A stretch of DNA of 64,000 bases from Pigmentiphaga litoralis (GTDB taxonomy: Bacteria; Pseudomonadota; Gammaproteobacteria; Burkholderiales; Burkholderiaceae_B): positions 248,001 through 312,000 of the forward strand of contig NZ_JACCBP010000002.1 in assembly GCF_013408655.1 (NCBI RefSeq). The letters run 5' to 3'. Both the position numbers and the translations under genes were made by a program. Positions 1-9,845 of the stretch are shown here, one piece after another. Position 1 is the first letter of the stretch. Each line of letters begins with the position of its first letter. The notes under the pieces were generated by a model. The model was not told the origin of the DNA and made no database searches. It was given only the letters and a program-made list of their open reading frames with translations.

Positions 1-300
1 CTGACCGAATTCCGCAAGTCCGCCAACTTCGGCGCCGACATGGTGGCCGCCTCGTCGTACACCGCGGTGCAGGTGGTGGTCGATGGCCTGACCAAGACCG
101 GTGGCAAGGGTGGCGATGCGCTGCGCGACGCCATTGCCGCGGGCAAGTACGACACGCCGATCGGCCAGCTGTCGTTCAACGACCTGCATGAAGTCAAGAA
201 GGACATCCAGGTCCAGGTCGTGAAAGACAAGACCTTCCATCGCCATTCGGTGATTACGGATCCGGTCCTGCTTGCGCCGCCGACCAAGGCTGGCAACTGA
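1..300 (+). CDS. ABC transporter substrate-binding protein, branched-chain amino acid type (3' end only)
   Basis: Only the last 99 residues are inside the window; the reading frame is open from base 1 and stops with TGA at 298-300. The visible part has the C-terminal character of LivK/type I periplasmic binding proteins (a lobe ending in a strand-rich segment with KDKTFH and VITDPV). It would be the periplasmic receptor delivering ligand to the permease genes that start 51 bp downstream on the same strand. Ligand specificity cannot be read from this fragment; the hut genes further downstream make histidine, urocanate or a related compound a reasonable guess, but only a guess. Confidence 0.8.
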   Translation: MTEFRKSANFGADMVAASSYTAVQVVVDGLTKTGGKGGDALRDAIAAGKYDTPIGQLSFNDLHEVKKDIQVQVVKDKTFHRHSVITDPVLLAPPTKAGN

Positions 301-351
301 GTCTGACGGCTCCCCGTCCGCTTTACTTTTTCATCCACGAACGGATTCGTC

Positions 352-1215
352 ATGCTCCTGTTGGAACTTGCCGCCCAGGGCCTTGTGCAGGGCAGTATCT
401 ATGCCCTGGTCGCCCTGGGCCTGACCCTGGTCTACGGCCTGCTGCGCATCCTGCACGTCGCACACGCCGCGCTCTTTACCCTGGGCGCGTACGTGGGCGT
501 GCTGGTGTGCAACGCCACCGGCATGCCGCTGCTGGGTTTTGCCGCGGCCATGCTGGCCAGTGGCGTGGCCGGGGTCGCCATGTTTCGGCTGGCCTATCAG
601 CCCTTGTTGTCGCAGCCGCCTTTCGTCGCGTTGATCGCGTCGATCGGCCTGTTCGTGGCGGCTGAAGAAACCTTCCGCCTGATCTTTGGTGCGTCGGGCA
701 TGTCGTTCGTGACGCCGTTCCTGCAAGGCCAGGTGGTCTTGCCGGGCGGCCTCCAGTTCAAGGAAGCCGAGCTTGCCGTCATGGTGAGCGCGGCGCTGAT
801 CATCGGCCTGCTGGGCTGGCTGCAGATGCGCACGCGTATCGGCGTGGCCTGCCAGGCCACGGTGTCGGATCCGAAGATGGCCGAGTCGTTCGGGATCCGC
901 CTCAAGACCGTGCGTGACCTGAACTTTTTCGTGGGATCGGCCCTGGCCGGTTTTGCGGGAGTGTGGGTGGCGCTGCTGAACAACCTGGTCGAGCCGACCA
1001 TGGGCAGCGTGCCGTCTTACAAGGCGCTGGCCATCATCGTGCTGGGCGGGCTGGGTTCCGTGCGCGGCACCTTGCTGGCGGCGCTGGTGCTGGGCGTGGT
1101 GGAAGCCTACGGCACCATCTATCTGGGCAACGTGCTGGATCGCAATGCGATTGCCTTCGCCTTCCTGATTTTTGTCCTGATGCTGCGGCCCCAAGGGCTG
1201 TTCGCGAAACGCTAA
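352..1215 (+). CDS. Branched-chain-type ABC transporter permease, LivH family
   Basis: This 287-residue inner-membrane permease is hydrophobic throughout. Near the N-terminus is the LivH signature region (GLTLVYGLLRILHVAHAALF, about residues 23-42), and near residue 180 an EAA-like cytoplasmic loop (SFGIRLKTVRDLN) followed by GSALAGFAGV, where ATPases of this family dock. It forms the transmembrane channel with the next gene product. Start at ATG 352 follows the receptor gene by 51 bp and gives the normal family length. The ligand is not known; the genomic neighbourhood suggests a histidine-pathway compound. Confidence 0.93.
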   Translation: MLLLELAAQGLVQGSIYALVALGLTLVYGLLRILHVAHAALFTLGAYVGVLVCNATGMPLLGFAAAMLASGVAGVAMFRLAYQPLLSQPPFVALIASIGLFVAAEETFRLIFGASGMSFVTPFLQGQVVLPGGLQFKEAELAVMVSAALIIGLLGWLQMRTRIGVACQATVSDPKMAESFGIRLKTVRDLNFFVGSALAGFAGVWVALLNNLVEPTMGSVPSYKALAIIVLGGLGSVRGTLLAALVLGVVEAYGTIYLGNVLDRNAIAFAFLIFVLMLRPQGLFAKR

Positions 1216-1226
1216 CGGAGGCCGAA

Positions 1227-2078
1227 ATGGAATATGAAATTTCGCTTCTGACCAGCATGGGCATTGCGGTGCTGTTTGCCTTGTCCTTGAACATGATCAC
1301 CGGCTTTTGCGGCCAGATCAGCCTGGGCCACGCTGCCTTCCTGGGTGTGGGCGCCTATGTGTCGGTGCTGTTGACGCAAGCCGGCGTCCCGTTCCTGGTG
1401 ACCCTGCCGGCGTCCATGCTGCTGGCGGGTCTGGTGGGTGTGGTCGTGGGCTTTGCCAGCCTGCGGGTGCGGGCCGACTTCCTGGCCATCACCACCATGG
1501 GTGTCGGCTTTCTGTTTGTCGGCATCGTGCGCAAGCAGGGCTGGCTGGGCGGCGAGATGGGCCTGTCGGGCTTTCCGGAATCGGGCCTGTCGCGCACCGG
1601 TTTCATGCTGCTGGTGCTGGGCCTGTGCGTGGCCGTTGCGGCGCTGAGCGTGTATGTGCGGGCGTCGTGGATGGGCCGGGTCTTCAACGGCATTGCCGAA
1701 GACGAAGACACCATGCGGGTGCTGGGGATCGACGTGCCGCGCTACAAGCTGGCCGCGTTTGCGATCGGCACGGCGCTGGCCGGCATGGCAGGCGCGCTGT
1801 ACTCGCAGCATCTGCATTTCATTGGCCCGGACAGCTTCGGTTTTGTGGAGTCGATCACCGTGCTGTCGATGGTGGTGGTGGGCGGCATCGGGTCGGTGGC
1901 GGGCGTGACCGTGGCCGCGGCGCTGCTGTCTATCCTGCCGGAGTGGTTCCAGTTCATTGGCGACTACAAGCTGCTGGTGTATGGCGGCCTGCTGTTCCTG
2001 ATGATGCGGTTTTCGCCCGGCGGGATGGCGGCGCTGGTCCGCAGAATGCGCAACGCGATGAAGAAGGAGCCGTCATGA
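1227..2078 (+). CDS. Branched-chain-type ABC transporter permease, LivM family
   Basis: This 283-residue polytopic membrane protein is the second permease subunit. The LivM hallmark is near the N-terminus (LSLNMITGFCGQISLGHAAF), and the cytoplasmic loop AEDEDTMRVLGIDVPRYKL is followed by a GTALAGMAGAL helix. The ATG at 1227 has an ACGGAGG ribosome-binding site eight to ten bases upstream and lies 11 bp after livH. The open frame extends upstream, but that part overlaps livH in another frame and has no LivM character. The TGA overlaps the start of the ATPase gene (ATGA), showing translational coupling. Confidence 0.93.
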   Translation: MEYEISLLTSMGIAVLFALSLNMITGFCGQISLGHAAFLGVGAYVSVLLTQAGVPFLVTLPASMLLAGLVGVVVGFASLRVRADFLAITTMGVGFLFVGIVRKQGWLGGEMGLSGFPESGLSRTGFMLLVLGLCVAVAALSVYVRASWMGRVFNGIAEDEDTMRVLGIDVPRYKLAAFAIGTALAGMAGALYSQHLHFIGPDSFGFVESITVLSMVVVGGIGSVAGVTVAAALLSILPEWFQFIGDYKLLVYGGLLFLMMRFSPGGMAALVRRMRNAMKKEPS

Positions 2079-3049
2079 ACGCGACTGCAACCAACGCGGC
2101 GGCAACGAACGCGGCTTCGACCAACGCGGCGGCGAACGGTATGGCGACCGGGACCGCACGCCCCGCGGGCGCGGGCCAGCCGCTGCTGCGTGTGTCCAAC
2201 GTCACGGTGCGCTTCGGCGGGCTGACCGCCATCGACAGCGTGTCGTTCGACGTATTTGCTGGCGAACTGCTTGGCCTGATCGGTCCGAACGGCGCGGGCA
2301 AGACGACCATGCTGCGGTCGATTACGGGTGTGGTGCGGCCGACCGAAGGCGACGTGTCGCTGGAAGGGTCCAGCCTGTCGGGATTGTCCATCGACCGCCG
2401 CGTGCGCCTTGGCCTCGCGCTGTCGCAGCAACTGGTCAAGCCGCTGCGCAATATTTCCGTGATCGATAACGTCGCGCTGGCGGCGGGCGCAGGCAAGACG
2501 GTGTCGCCCTTGCGTGCATTGTTGAACCGCTCGGACGTCATGGAACGCGAGCAGGCAATGGTCATGCTGGAGCGGGTGGGCATCGCGCGTCATGCGGATG
2601 AAAGCCCCGCCATCCAGCCACTGGGCGTGTTGAAGCGGTTGGAAATGGCGCGCGCATTGGCGCAGTCGCCACGCCTGCTGTTGCTGGACGAACCGCTGGC
2701 CGGTCTCAACACGAAAGAAGCGCACTCGCTGGCCGACACCATTGCCGACATCAATGCGCAAGGCGTGACCATCGTGCTGATCGAACACAACCTGGGCGAA
2801 GTCATGCGCATCTGCAAACGCCTGGTGGTGCTGGACAACGGCCGCCGCATTGCCGAAGGCGATCCGCGCGCCGTCATGAACGATCCGGCGGTGCGTACGG
2901 CCTACCTGGGGGGCGACACGATGGCCGACGGGCAGCAGGGTGGTCAGGCTGCGGCATCGGGTCAACCGAGCCAACCAAGCCAACCGGGCCAACCAGGCCC
3001 ATCCGCGCCGGCAACGACGGCCACCGTGCCAGGAGCCCCTCATGCTTGA
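2075..3049 (+). CDS. Branched-chain-type ABC transporter ATP-binding protein, LivG family
   Basis: This 324-residue ATPase subunit has Walker A GPNGAGKTTM, Walker B LLLLDEP and the H-loop IEHN. Its signature motif is atypical: where most LivG proteins have an LPYGQQR-like stretch, this one reads QPLGVLKRLEMARAL, keeping the glycine and the LE-AR core. Both ends carry non-conserved low-complexity sequence: the first 28 residues are Asn/Ala/Thr repeats and the last 35 are rich in QPSQPSQPGQP. The start overlaps the livM stop by four bases. If translation began after the Asn/Ala repeat the protein would have normal LivG length, so the N-terminal extension may be dispensable. Confidence 0.92.
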   Translation: MNATATNAAATNAASTNAAANGMATGTARPAGAGQPLLRVSNVTVRFGGLTAIDSVSFDVFAGELLGLIGPNGAGKTTMLRSITGVVRPTEGDVSLEGSSLSGLSIDRRVRLGLALSQQLVKPLRNISVIDNVALAAGAGKTVSPLRALLNRSDVMEREQAMVMLERVGIARHADESPAIQPLGVLKRLEMARALAQSPRLLLLDEPLAGLNTKEAHSLADTIADINAQGVTIVLIEHNLGEVMRICKRLVVLDNGRRIAEGDPRAVMNDPAVRTAYLGGDTMADGQQGGQAAASGQPSQPSQPGQPGPSAPATTATVPGAPHA

Positions 3050-3746
3050 ACTTCGCAACCTGTCGTGCGGCTACGGCGTCTTTCACGCGCTGCACGACCT
3101 GACCCTGACACTCAAGCCCGGCACCATTACCGGGCTGATCGGCCCCAACGGCGCGGGCAAGTCGTCGACCCTGATGTGTATTGCCGGCCATGTCACGCAG
3201 CAGGGCGGCAGTATCCTGTTCGATGGCGAAGACGTGAGCGCCTTGCCTGCGACTGAACGCGTACGCCGCGGCATTGCGATCTCGCCTGAAGGCCGCCGTC
3301 TGTTCAAGGACCTGTCGGTCGAAGACAACCTGCGCGTGGGTGGCATGATCCATCCGGTCAAAGGCTATGCGCAGGATCGTGACCGTGTACTGACGATGTT
3401 TCCGCGACTGGGTGAACGCATCAAGTCGCTGGCCGGCAATCTGTCGGGCGGCGAACAGCAGATGCTGGCGATTGGCCGCGCGTTGATGGCGCGTCCGCGC
3501 CTGATCATGATTGACGAACTGTCGCTGGGGCTGATGCCCAAGGTGATCGACCTGTGCTACAGCGCGCTTGAACACCTGCGCAGCGACGGCATGACCGTGC
3601 TGCTGGTGGAGCAGAACACCGAACGTGTGCTGTCGGTGGCGGACGATGTCTGTGTGCTGGAATCCGGCCGCGCGGTGTGGCAGGGCAGCGCCGCGGATGC
3701 AAGGCAGGACGAAAGCCTGTCGGCTGCGTATCTGGGATTGCATTGA
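3042..3746 (+). CDS. Branched-chain-type ABC transporter ATP-binding protein, LivF family
   Basis: This 234-residue second ATPase has Walker A GPNGAGKSST, signature LSGGEQQML, Walker B LIMIDELSLGL and the H-loop histidine replaced by the LivF-typical VEQN. The length matches LivF proteins. ATG 3042 overlaps the end of livG by eight bases and has AGGAG six bases upstream (3030-3034 region), so coupled translation is expected. It completes a receptor-permease-permease-ATPase-ATPase importer and is the last gene before the 190-bp spacer that precedes hutU. Confidence 0.93.
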   Translation: MLELRNLSCGYGVFHALHDLTLTLKPGTITGLIGPNGAGKSSTLMCIAGHVTQQGGSILFDGEDVSALPATERVRRGIAISPEGRRLFKDLSVEDNLRVGGMIHPVKGYAQDRDRVLTMFPRLGERIKSLAGNLSGGEQQMLAIGRALMARPRLIMIDELSLGLMPKVIDLCYSALEHLRSDGMTVLLVEQNTERVLSVADDVCVLESGRAVWQGSAADARQDESLSAAYLGLH

Positions 3747-3759
3747 CCCCGGGGCTGCA

Positions 3760-3815
3760 TGGCATCCACTGCAGGGCATCGACTGCAGGGCATCGACTGC
3801 AGGGCATCGACTGCA
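3760..3815 (+). repeat. 14-bp tandem repeat, four copies
   Basis: Three identical copies of GGGCATCGACTGCA at 3774-3787, 3788-3801 and 3802-3815 are preceded by a fourth copy with two mismatches (3760-3773). The array starts 14 bp after the livF stop and lies in the spacer before hutU. The unit is not a multiple of three, so the array does not behave like coding sequence. Confidence 0.9.
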
Positions 3816-3817
3816 TT

Positions 3818-3839
3818 GATCGACAGCACAGCGTCGATC
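3818..3839. promoter_or_regulatory. Inverted repeat upstream of hutU, possible operator
   Basis: Perfect 7-bp arms GATCGAC (3818-3824) and GTCGATC (3833-3839) are separated by 8 bp, directly after the 14-bp tandem repeat and about 100 bp before hutU. The spacing suits a dimeric DNA-binding protein. It does not match the HutC-type TTGTATAnACAA pattern, so the binding protein is unknown; a weak transcript hairpin is the alternative. Confidence 0.35.
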
Positions 3840-3936
3840 CCATTGATTTGAAGACTGCTTTACACCGGGCGGCGCCGTCGCCGACAGATGGTGCGCCCGG
3901 CCACTTCCTTATTCGTACCCGTTCCAGGAGCACCTC

Positions 3937-5658
3937 ATGAACTCCACGACTTCGACCGAAACTTCCGTTCTGCAGAACCCGCGTGTGGACCCGACGCGAG
4001 TCATCCGCGCGCCGCGCGGCACCGAATTGACGTGCAAGAGCTGGCTGACCGAAGCCGCCTACCGCATGATCCAGAACAACCTCGACCCCGAAGTGGCCGA
4101 GAATCCGCAGAGCCTGGTGGTGTACGGCGGCATTGGCCGCGCGGCGCGCGACTGGGCATGCTTTGACCAGATCCTGGCGTCGCTGCGCGACCTGGAAGAT
4201 GACGAGTCGCTGCTGATCCAGTCGGGCAAGCCGGTGGGCGTGTTCAAGACGCACCCCAACGCGCCACGCGTGCTGATCGCCAATTCGAACCTGGTGCCCA
4301 AGTGGGCGAACTGGGAACACTTCAATGAACTGGACCGCAAGGGTCTGTTCATGTACGGCCAGATGACGGCCGGCAGCTGGATCTACATCGGCAGCCAGGG
4401 CATCGTCCAGGGCACGTTCGAAACCTTTGTGGAAGCGGGCCGCCAGCACTTCAACAACGACCTGGCCGGCCGCTGGATCCTGACGGCGGGCCTGGGCGGC
4501 ATGGGCGGTGCGCAGCCACTGGCCGCCACGCTGGCCGGCGCGGTATCGCTGAACATCGAATGCCAGCAGAGCAGCATCGACTTCCGCCTGCGCACCCGCT
4601 ATGTCGACAAGCAGGCCAAGGACATCGACGATGCGATCGCTTTGATCAAGCAGCACACCGCCGCGAAAGAAGCCGTGTCCATCGCCTTGCTCGGCAACGC
4701 CGCCGAAGTGCTGCCCGAACTGGTCAAGCGCGCCAAGGCTGGCCAGATCGTGCCCGACATCGTGACGGACCAGACGTCTGCCCATGACCTGATCAACGGC
4801 TATCTGCCGGCAGGCTGGTCGGTGGCCGAATGGAAGGCCGCGCAGCAAGACCCGTCGCAGCATCTGCGCCTGACCAAGGCGGCCGCGCAATCGTGCGCCG
4901 CGCACGTGCAGGCCATGCTGGACTTCCAGGCGCTGGGTGTGCCGACCGTTGACTATGGCAACAATATCCGCCAGGTCGCGTTCGACGAAGGCGTGACCAA
5001 TGCCTTTGATTTCCCGGGCTTCGTGCCGGCCTACATTCGCCCCATGTTCTGCGAAGGCAAGGGCCCGTTTCGCTGGGTGGCGCTGTCGGGCGATCCGGAA
5101 GACATCTACAAGACCGATGCCAAGATCAAGGAACTGTTCCCCGACAACAAGCACACGCATCGCTGGCTGGACATGGCGCGTGAACGCATTGCCTTCCAGG
5201 GCCTGCCCGCGCGCATTTGCTGGCTGGGCCTGGGCGAACGGCACCTTGCCGGCCTGGCCTTCAATGAGATGGTCAAGAACGGCGAATTGAAGGCGCCGAT
5301 CGTGATCGGCCGCGACCACCTGGACACCGGGTCAGTCGCCAGCCCGAACCGCGAAACCGAATCCATGAAGGACGGCACCGATGCCGTGTCGGACTGGCCG
5401 CTGCTCAACGCCCTGCTCAACACCGCGGGCGGCGCAACGTGGGTCAGCCTGCACCATGGCGGCGGCGTGGGCATGGGCTACTCGCAGCACTCGGGCATGG
5501 TGATCGTGGCCGACGGGTCCGATGAAGCCGCCGAGCGCCTGGCGCGGGTGCTGGTCAACGACAGCGGTTCGGGCGTGATGCGCCATGCCGATGCCGGCTA
5601 CCAGGATGCCATCGACACGGCCAAGAAGCAGAAGCTGAACCTGCCGATGATCAAGTGA
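3937..5658 (+). CDS. hutU: Urocanate hydratase
   Basis: This 573-residue urocanase converts urocanate and water to 4-imidazolone-5-propionate, the second step of histidine breakdown, using tightly bound NAD+ as an electrophile. Family features include the NAD-binding glycine-rich region ([14 protein letters not shown]), the conserved cysteine in [13 protein letters not shown], and the very conserved C-terminal block with [18 protein letters not shown] and [14 protein letters not shown]. The N-terminus is about 15 residues longer than in many urocanases. ATG 3937 is preceded by CAGGAG at 3925-3930. It is the first of five collinear hut genes; hutH (histidase) and a regulator are not in the window and may lie upstream. 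Confidence 0.97.
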   Translation: MNSTTSTETSVLQNPRVDPTRVIRAPRGTELTCKSWLTEAAYRMIQNNLDPEVAENPQSLVVYGGIGRAARDWACFDQILASLRDLEDDESLLIQSGKPVGVFKTHPNAPRVLIANSNLVPKWANWEHFNELDRKGLFMYGQMTAGSWIYIGSQGIVQGTFETFVEAGRQHFNNDLAGRWILTAGLGGMGGAQPLAATLAGAVSLNIECQQSSIDFRLRTRYVDKQAKDIDDAIALIKQHTAAKEAVSIALLGNAAEVLPELVKRAKAGQIVPDIVTDQTSAHDLINGYLPAGWSVAEWKAAQQDPSQHLRLTKAAAQSCAAHVQAMLDFQALGVPTVDYGNNIRQVAFDEGVTNAFDFPGFVPAYIRPMFCEGKGPFRWVALSGDPEDIYKTDAKIKELFPDNKHTHRWLDMARERIAFQGLPARICWLGLGERHLAGLAFNEMVKNGELKAPIVIGRDHLDTGSVASPNRETESMKDGTDAVSDWPLLNALLNTAGGATWVSLHHGGGVGMGYSQHSGMVIVADGSDEAAERLARVLVNDSGSGVMRHADAGYQDAIDTAKKQKLNLPMIK

Positions 5659-5744
5659 ATGGCGGCGACGGAGAATTGCGCGGCGGCGACCGCCTGGACC
5701 TGCGCGGCGGCGACCATGCACACAGTGCAACAGGCGATCGCGTC

Positions 5745-6341
5745 ATGACCGTACAGCGTTTTGCCATCGAACACCTGCTGTCGATGCCGTGGAAGAACGG
5801 CGGCGGCGCCACGCGCGAGATCGTATGCCAGCCGCCGGGCGCGGGCATGGACGCGTTCGACTGGCGCGTCAGTATCGCGACCATTGACCGGCCCGGCCCG
5901 TTCTCGGCCTTTCCGGGCGTTGCCCGCACCATCATGTTGCTGGAAGGCTGCGGCGTGCGGCTGCGGTCGGCGCAGGCCGGGATCGACCACAAGCTGGACA
6001 CGCCGTTGTCGCCTTTCGATTTCGATGGCAGCACGGCGCTGGACTGCGATCTGCTGGGCGGTACGTCCACCGACTTCAATGTGATGGTGCGCGCGGACCG
6101 GCTGGCCGCGCAATGCCGTGTGCTGCGTGCGGCGCATGCGATGCCGCCCGCGCCGCATGGCCTGCTGCTGGCGGTTGCCGGTGAATGGACGGCAGACAGC
6201 GACGACGCGTCGCGCCCCCTGAAAGCGGGGGAGGGCGTATGGTGGGCCGATACGCCGTTTGGCGCGCGCCTGACGCCGAGTGGCGATGACGCCGCATTGA
6301 TCGCGGTGCGCATTGAACCGCGACAGGCACTGCAGCGGTAG
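5745..6341 (+). CDS. hutD: HutD family cupin-like protein
   Basis: The predicted 198-residue protein starts at ATG 5745 and shows the HutD hallmark near its N-terminus, [12 protein letters not shown], followed by a WRVSIA segment and a bicupin-like strand pattern. HutD proteins accompany hut operons; in Pseudomonas they have been linked to limiting the level of hut activity, but their biochemistry is unsettled. The same frame is open upstream to a GTG at 5655 that overlaps the hutU stop; that extension contains a GGD-rich repeat (three GCGGCGAC-type units) and is not typical of the family, so the internal ATG is preferred without a strong ribosome-binding site to prove it. Confidence 0.88.
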   Translation: MTVQRFAIEHLLSMPWKNGGGATREIVCQPPGAGMDAFDWRVSIATIDRPGPFSAFPGVARTIMLLEGCGVRLRSAQAGIDHKLDTPLSPFDFDGSTALDCDLLGGTSTDFNVMVRADRLAAQCRVLRAAHAMPPAPHGLLLAVAGEWTADSDDASRPLKAGEGVWWADTPFGARLTPSGDDAALIAVRIEPRQALQR

Positions 6342-6361
6342 AACAGCAAGAGGACGTGAGC

Positions 6362-7630
6362 ATGACCAAGGATGCAACCATCACCCCGTCCGCCGACGGC
6401 GTCTGGACTGATCTGCGCGTAGCGGACGGCACGGACACATCAGACGCTGTCATCGTCGTCCAGCACGGCATGATCGCGTGGATGGGTCCGCACGCCGACC
6501 TGCCCGGCGACTACGCAAACCTGCCCCGCCACAACGGCCAGGGCGCGCTGGTCACGCCGGGCCTGGTCGATTGCCACACGCACCTGGTCTACGGCGGCCA
6601 GCGTGCCAATGAATTTGCGATGCGGCTGGCCGGCGCCAGCTACGAAGACATCGCCAAGGCGGGCGGCGGCATCGTGTCGTCGGTGAAGGCAACCCGCGAA
6701 GCGTCGGAAGACGAGCTCTTTGCCAGCGCGTCGCAGCGCCTGCAATCGCTGCTGGCCGAAGGCGTCTGCGCTATCGAAGTCAAATCGGGCTACGGCCTGT
6801 CGCTGGAACACGAACGCAAGCAACTGCGCGTGGCGCGCCGGCTGGCGGACGCGCACCATGTGACGGTGCGCACCACCTTTCTGGGCGCGCACGCCTTGCC
6901 CCCGGAATACGCCGGCCGCAGCGGCGACTATGTCGATGCGGTCTGCAACGACATGCTGCCCGCCCTGGCCGCCGAAGGGCTGGTCGATGCGGTCGACGTG
7001 TTCTGCGAACGTATCGCCTTTTCGCTGGAAGAGACCGAGCAGGTCTTCAAGGCCGCGCAGGCCCTGGGCCTGCCGGTCAAACTGCATGCCGAACAACTGT
7101 CGGACATGGGCGGCACCGCGCTGGCTGCAAAATATGGCGCGCTGTCGTGTGACCACATCGAGCATCTGTCGCAGGCCGGCATCGACGCGATGAAGGCCTC
7201 GGGCACCGTTGCCGTCTTGCTGCCCGGCGCCTACTACACCTTGCGTGACACGCATCTGCCGCCCATCGCCGCCTTGCGTGAAGCCGGTGTGCCGATGGCC
7301 GTGGCGACCGATCACAACCCCGGCACGTCGCCTGCGTTGAGCCTGCTGCTGATGGTCAACATGGCCTGCACGCTGTTCCGGCTGACGGTGCCCGAAGCGC
7401 TGGCCGGCGTGACCCGCCACGCCGCGCAAGCGCTGGGTCTGCAGGACACGCATGGCGAACTGCGCGTCGGCGCCCCCGCCAACTTCGTGCTGTGGAACCT
7501 GCGCGACCCGGCTGAACTGGCCTACTGGTTCGGGCAACGTCCGGTGCGGACCGTGGTGCGCCAGGGGCGGATCGCGGTGCCCGGCCCGGCGTCAACCCCT
7601 GGCGCGACCTCCTCATCGAGCACCCTATGA
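6362..7630 (+). CDS. hutI: Imidazolonepropionase
   Basis: This 422-residue metal-dependent amidohydrolase opens the ring of imidazolone-5-propionate to N-formimidoyl-L-glutamate. Metal-site motifs are visible: [10 protein letters not shown] near residue 70, the histidine in KLHAEQL, the DHIEHL block, and ATDHNPGTS with the catalytic aspartate. ATG 6362 has AAGAGG eight bases upstream; a GTG at 6356 is only three bases from it and less likely. The stop overlaps the hutF start (ATGA). Confidence 0.96.
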   Translation: MTKDATITPSADGVWTDLRVADGTDTSDAVIVVQHGMIAWMGPHADLPGDYANLPRHNGQGALVTPGLVDCHTHLVYGGQRANEFAMRLAGASYEDIAKAGGGIVSSVKATREASEDELFASASQRLQSLLAEGVCAIEVKSGYGLSLEHERKQLRVARRLADAHHVTVRTTFLGAHALPPEYAGRSGDYVDAVCNDMLPALAAEGLVDAVDVFCERIAFSLEETEQVFKAAQALGLPVKLHAEQLSDMGGTALAAKYGALSCDHIEHLSQAGIDAMKASGTVAVLLPGAYYTLRDTHLPPIAALREAGVPMAVATDHNPGTSPALSLLLMVNMACTLFRLTVPEALAGVTRHAAQALGLQDTHGELRVGAPANFVLWNLRDPAELAYWFGQRPVRTVVRQGRIAVPGPASTPGATSSSSTL

Positions 7631-9027
7631 CCGTCATCGTCCCCCACCGCCAGCTGTTTGCCGCTGATGCCTTGTTGCCCTCGGGCTGGGCAAAAAACGT
7701 CGTGCTGACCTGGAACGAACAGGGCGTGTTGACGCATGTCGATGCGGACACGCTGGCGCCCGCCAATGTCGCGCGCGCAGCAGGCCCCGTCATCCCCGGC
7801 ATGCCGAATCTTCACTCGCACGCGTTCCAGCGCGCGTTCGCGGGCCTGACCGAACATCGCGGCCAGGCGCAGGACAGTTTCTGGAGCTGGCGCACCTTGA
7901 TGTACCGCTTTGCCTCGCGCCTGGGGCCGGAACAGATGGAAGCCATCGCGACCTGGCTGTATGCCGAGATGCTGGAAGCGGGCTACACATCCGTCTGCGA
8001 ATTCCAGTACGTGCACCACGATGCCGACGGCAAGCCCTATGCCGACGATGCCGAACTGAGCGTGGCCCTGTTGCGTGCCGCAAAAAATACCGGCATCGGT
8101 TTGACGTTGCTGCCGGTGCTGTACCAGACCAGCGGCTTTGGGGCCAAGCCGCCGGCCGAAGGCCAGCGCCGCTTCATCCGGTCCACGGAATCCATGCTCG
8201 CGCTGCTGGAAGGACTGAAGCCGCGCTGCGATGACCAGGGCGCGCAGCTGGGCCTTGCGCCGCATTCGCTGCGCGCCGTGCCGCCCGACAGCCTGCGCGA
8301 CGCCGTCGCCGGCCTGAACCGCATCGACCCGACGTCGCCGCTACACATTCACATTGCCGAACAGACGCAGGAAGTGGACGACTGCGTGGCCTGGAGCGGC
8401 CAGCGCCCGGTGGCCTGGCTGCTGGACCACATGCCTGTCGATGCCCGCTGGTGTCTGGTGCATGCCACGCACATGGACCCTGACGAATACGATCGTGGCG
8501 CGCGCAGCGGCGCGGTGGCTGGCCTGTGCCCGACCACCGAAGCCAATCTGGGCGATGGCATGTTTGATTTCCCAAGGTGGCGCGACCACGGCGGCATCTG
8601 GGGCGTGGGGTCCGACAGCCATGCCTGCGTCAACGCTGCCGAAGAATTGATGCTGCTGGAATACGGCCAGCGGCTGTCCACCCGTCAACGCAATGTGGGC
8701 GCCGAAGCGGCCCACCGCCATGTCGCCACTGCCCTGACCCTGGGTGCGGTGCAGGGCGGCGCGCAGGCATCGGGCCGCGCCATTGCCGGGCTGGCGATGG
8801 GGCAGCAGGCGGACTTTGTCGTCCTCGACAGTACGCACCTTGCGCTGCAGGGCCTCGCGCCAGAGGATATGCTGTCGGCCCATGTGTTTGCCAGCCATCG
8901 CACCTCGGCCATTGCCGACGTCTGGCGGGCCGGCCAGGCGCGCGTGACCGCCGGCCGGCATGCCTTGCACGACAGGGCGGCGCAGGCGTTTGTTGCCGCG
9001 CGCGCCCAGCTTCTTCAGGACCAATGA
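7627..9027 (+). CDS. hutF: Formimidoylglutamate deiminase
   Basis: This 466-residue amidohydrolase releases ammonia from N-formimidoyl-glutamate to give N-formylglutamate. Zinc ligands are visible in [31 protein letters not shown] and GVGSDSHA. Together with hutG it shows that this organism uses the two-step (deiminase plus deformylase) end of the pathway and not the one-step formimidoylglutamase. Both ends overlap its neighbours by four bases, consistent with one translationally coupled operon. Confidence 0.95.
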   Translation: MTVIVPHRQLFAADALLPSGWAKNVVLTWNEQGVLTHVDADTLAPANVARAAGPVIPGMPNLHSHAFQRAFAGLTEHRGQAQDSFWSWRTLMYRFASRLGPEQMEAIATWLYAEMLEAGYTSVCEFQYVHHDADGKPYADDAELSVALLRAAKNTGIGLTLLPVLYQTSGFGAKPPAEGQRRFIRSTESMLALLEGLKPRCDDQGAQLGLAPHSLRAVPPDSLRDAVAGLNRIDPTSPLHIHIAEQTQEVDDCVAWSGQRPVAWLLDHMPVDARWCLVHATHMDPDEYDRGARSGAVAGLCPTTEANLGDGMFDFPRWRDHGGIWGVGSDSHACVNAAEELMLLEYGQRLSTRQRNVGAEAAHRHVATALTLGAVQGGAQASGRAIAGLAMGQQADFVVLDSTHLALQGLAPEDMLSAHVFASHRTSAIADVWRAGQARVTAGRHALHDRAAQAFVAARAQLLQDQ

Positions 9028-9845
9028 TCATGACGTTCACCACCACTGAACCCGCTTTCCGTTTCCGCCAGGGCACCCGCCCGCTCCTGCTGTCGATGCC
9101 GCACGTCGGCACCTTTGTGCCGCCGGACCTGGCCGCGCGCCTGACCGAAGAATCCCGTCAGGTGCCCGATACCGACTGGCATCTGGAACGGCTGTATGAC
9201 TTTGCCGACGCCATTGGCGCCTCGGTGCTGGCCGCGACCCATTCGCGCTATGTGATCGACCTGAACCGTCCGCCCGATGGCGCCAGCCTGTACCCGGGCC
9301 AGAGCGTGACGGGCCTGTGCCCGGTCGACAACTTCGACGATCGCGGCATCTACCTTGACCCCACCGATACGCCCGACGATGCCGAAGTGGCCGCGCGCCG
9401 CGACGCCATCTGGTATCCGTATCACGCCAAGCTGGCCGACGAACTGGCCCGTCTGAAGGCCGAGCACGGCACGGTGGCCTTGTGGGATTGCCATTCGATC
9501 CGGTCGGTGTTGCCGCGCTTTTTTGAAGGCAAGCTGCCCGACCTGAACCTGGGCACTGGCAAGGGATCGAGCTGCGATGCCGAACTGGCCGAGTCGGTGT
9601 ATGGCATCGCGCAGCAGGCCCCGGGGCTGACGGCGATCCTGAATGGCCGCTTTACCGGCGGCTACATCACGCGCCAATACGGCCAGCCCGCGGACGGCGT
9701 GCAGGCCATCCAGCTGGAAATGACGCAATCGAGCTATATGCAGGAAGCCTTGCCGTTTGACTACCTGCCGGACGTCGCCAGCAAGGTGCAGCCCACGCTG
9801 CGCCGCATGCTGGAAACAGTGCTGGCGTACGTCGAAAAGCGTTAA
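9024..9845 (+). CDS. hutG: N-formylglutamate deformylase
   Basis: This 273-residue protein of the N-formylglutamate amidohydrolase family releases formate from N-formylglutamate to give glutamate, the last step of the pathway. Conserved segments include LLLSMPHVGT near the start, VIDLNRPPDGASLYPGQ, ALWDCHSIRS and GRFTGGYITRQYG, with QLEMTQSSYM near the end. ATG 9024 overlaps the hutF stop; a second ATG at 9030 is two codons later and equally usable. Its TAA stop interlocks with the TAA of the convergent gene on the other strand. Confidence 0.95.
   Translation: MIMTFTTTEPAFRFRQGTRPLLLSMPHVGTFVPPDLAARLTEESRQVPDTDWHLERLYDFADAIGASVLAATHSRYVIDLNRPPDGASLYPGQSVTGLCPVDNFDDRGIYLDPTDTPDDAEVAARRDAIWYPYHAKLADELARLKAEHGTVALWDCHSIRSVLPRFFEGKLPDLNLGTGKGSSCDAELAESVYGIAQQAPGLTAILNGRFTGGYITRQYGQPADGVQAIQLEMTQSSYMQEALPFDYLPDVASKVQPTLRRMLETVLAYVEKR

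Noticed and set aside
3760..3815. Possible CRISPR-like or attachment-site repeat
   Set aside because: Units are 14 bp without spacers, and no integrase or Cas gene is near.
3505..5319. A 604-residue minus-strand frame opposite hutU
   Set aside because: Antisense shadow of urocanase with no recognisable protein features.
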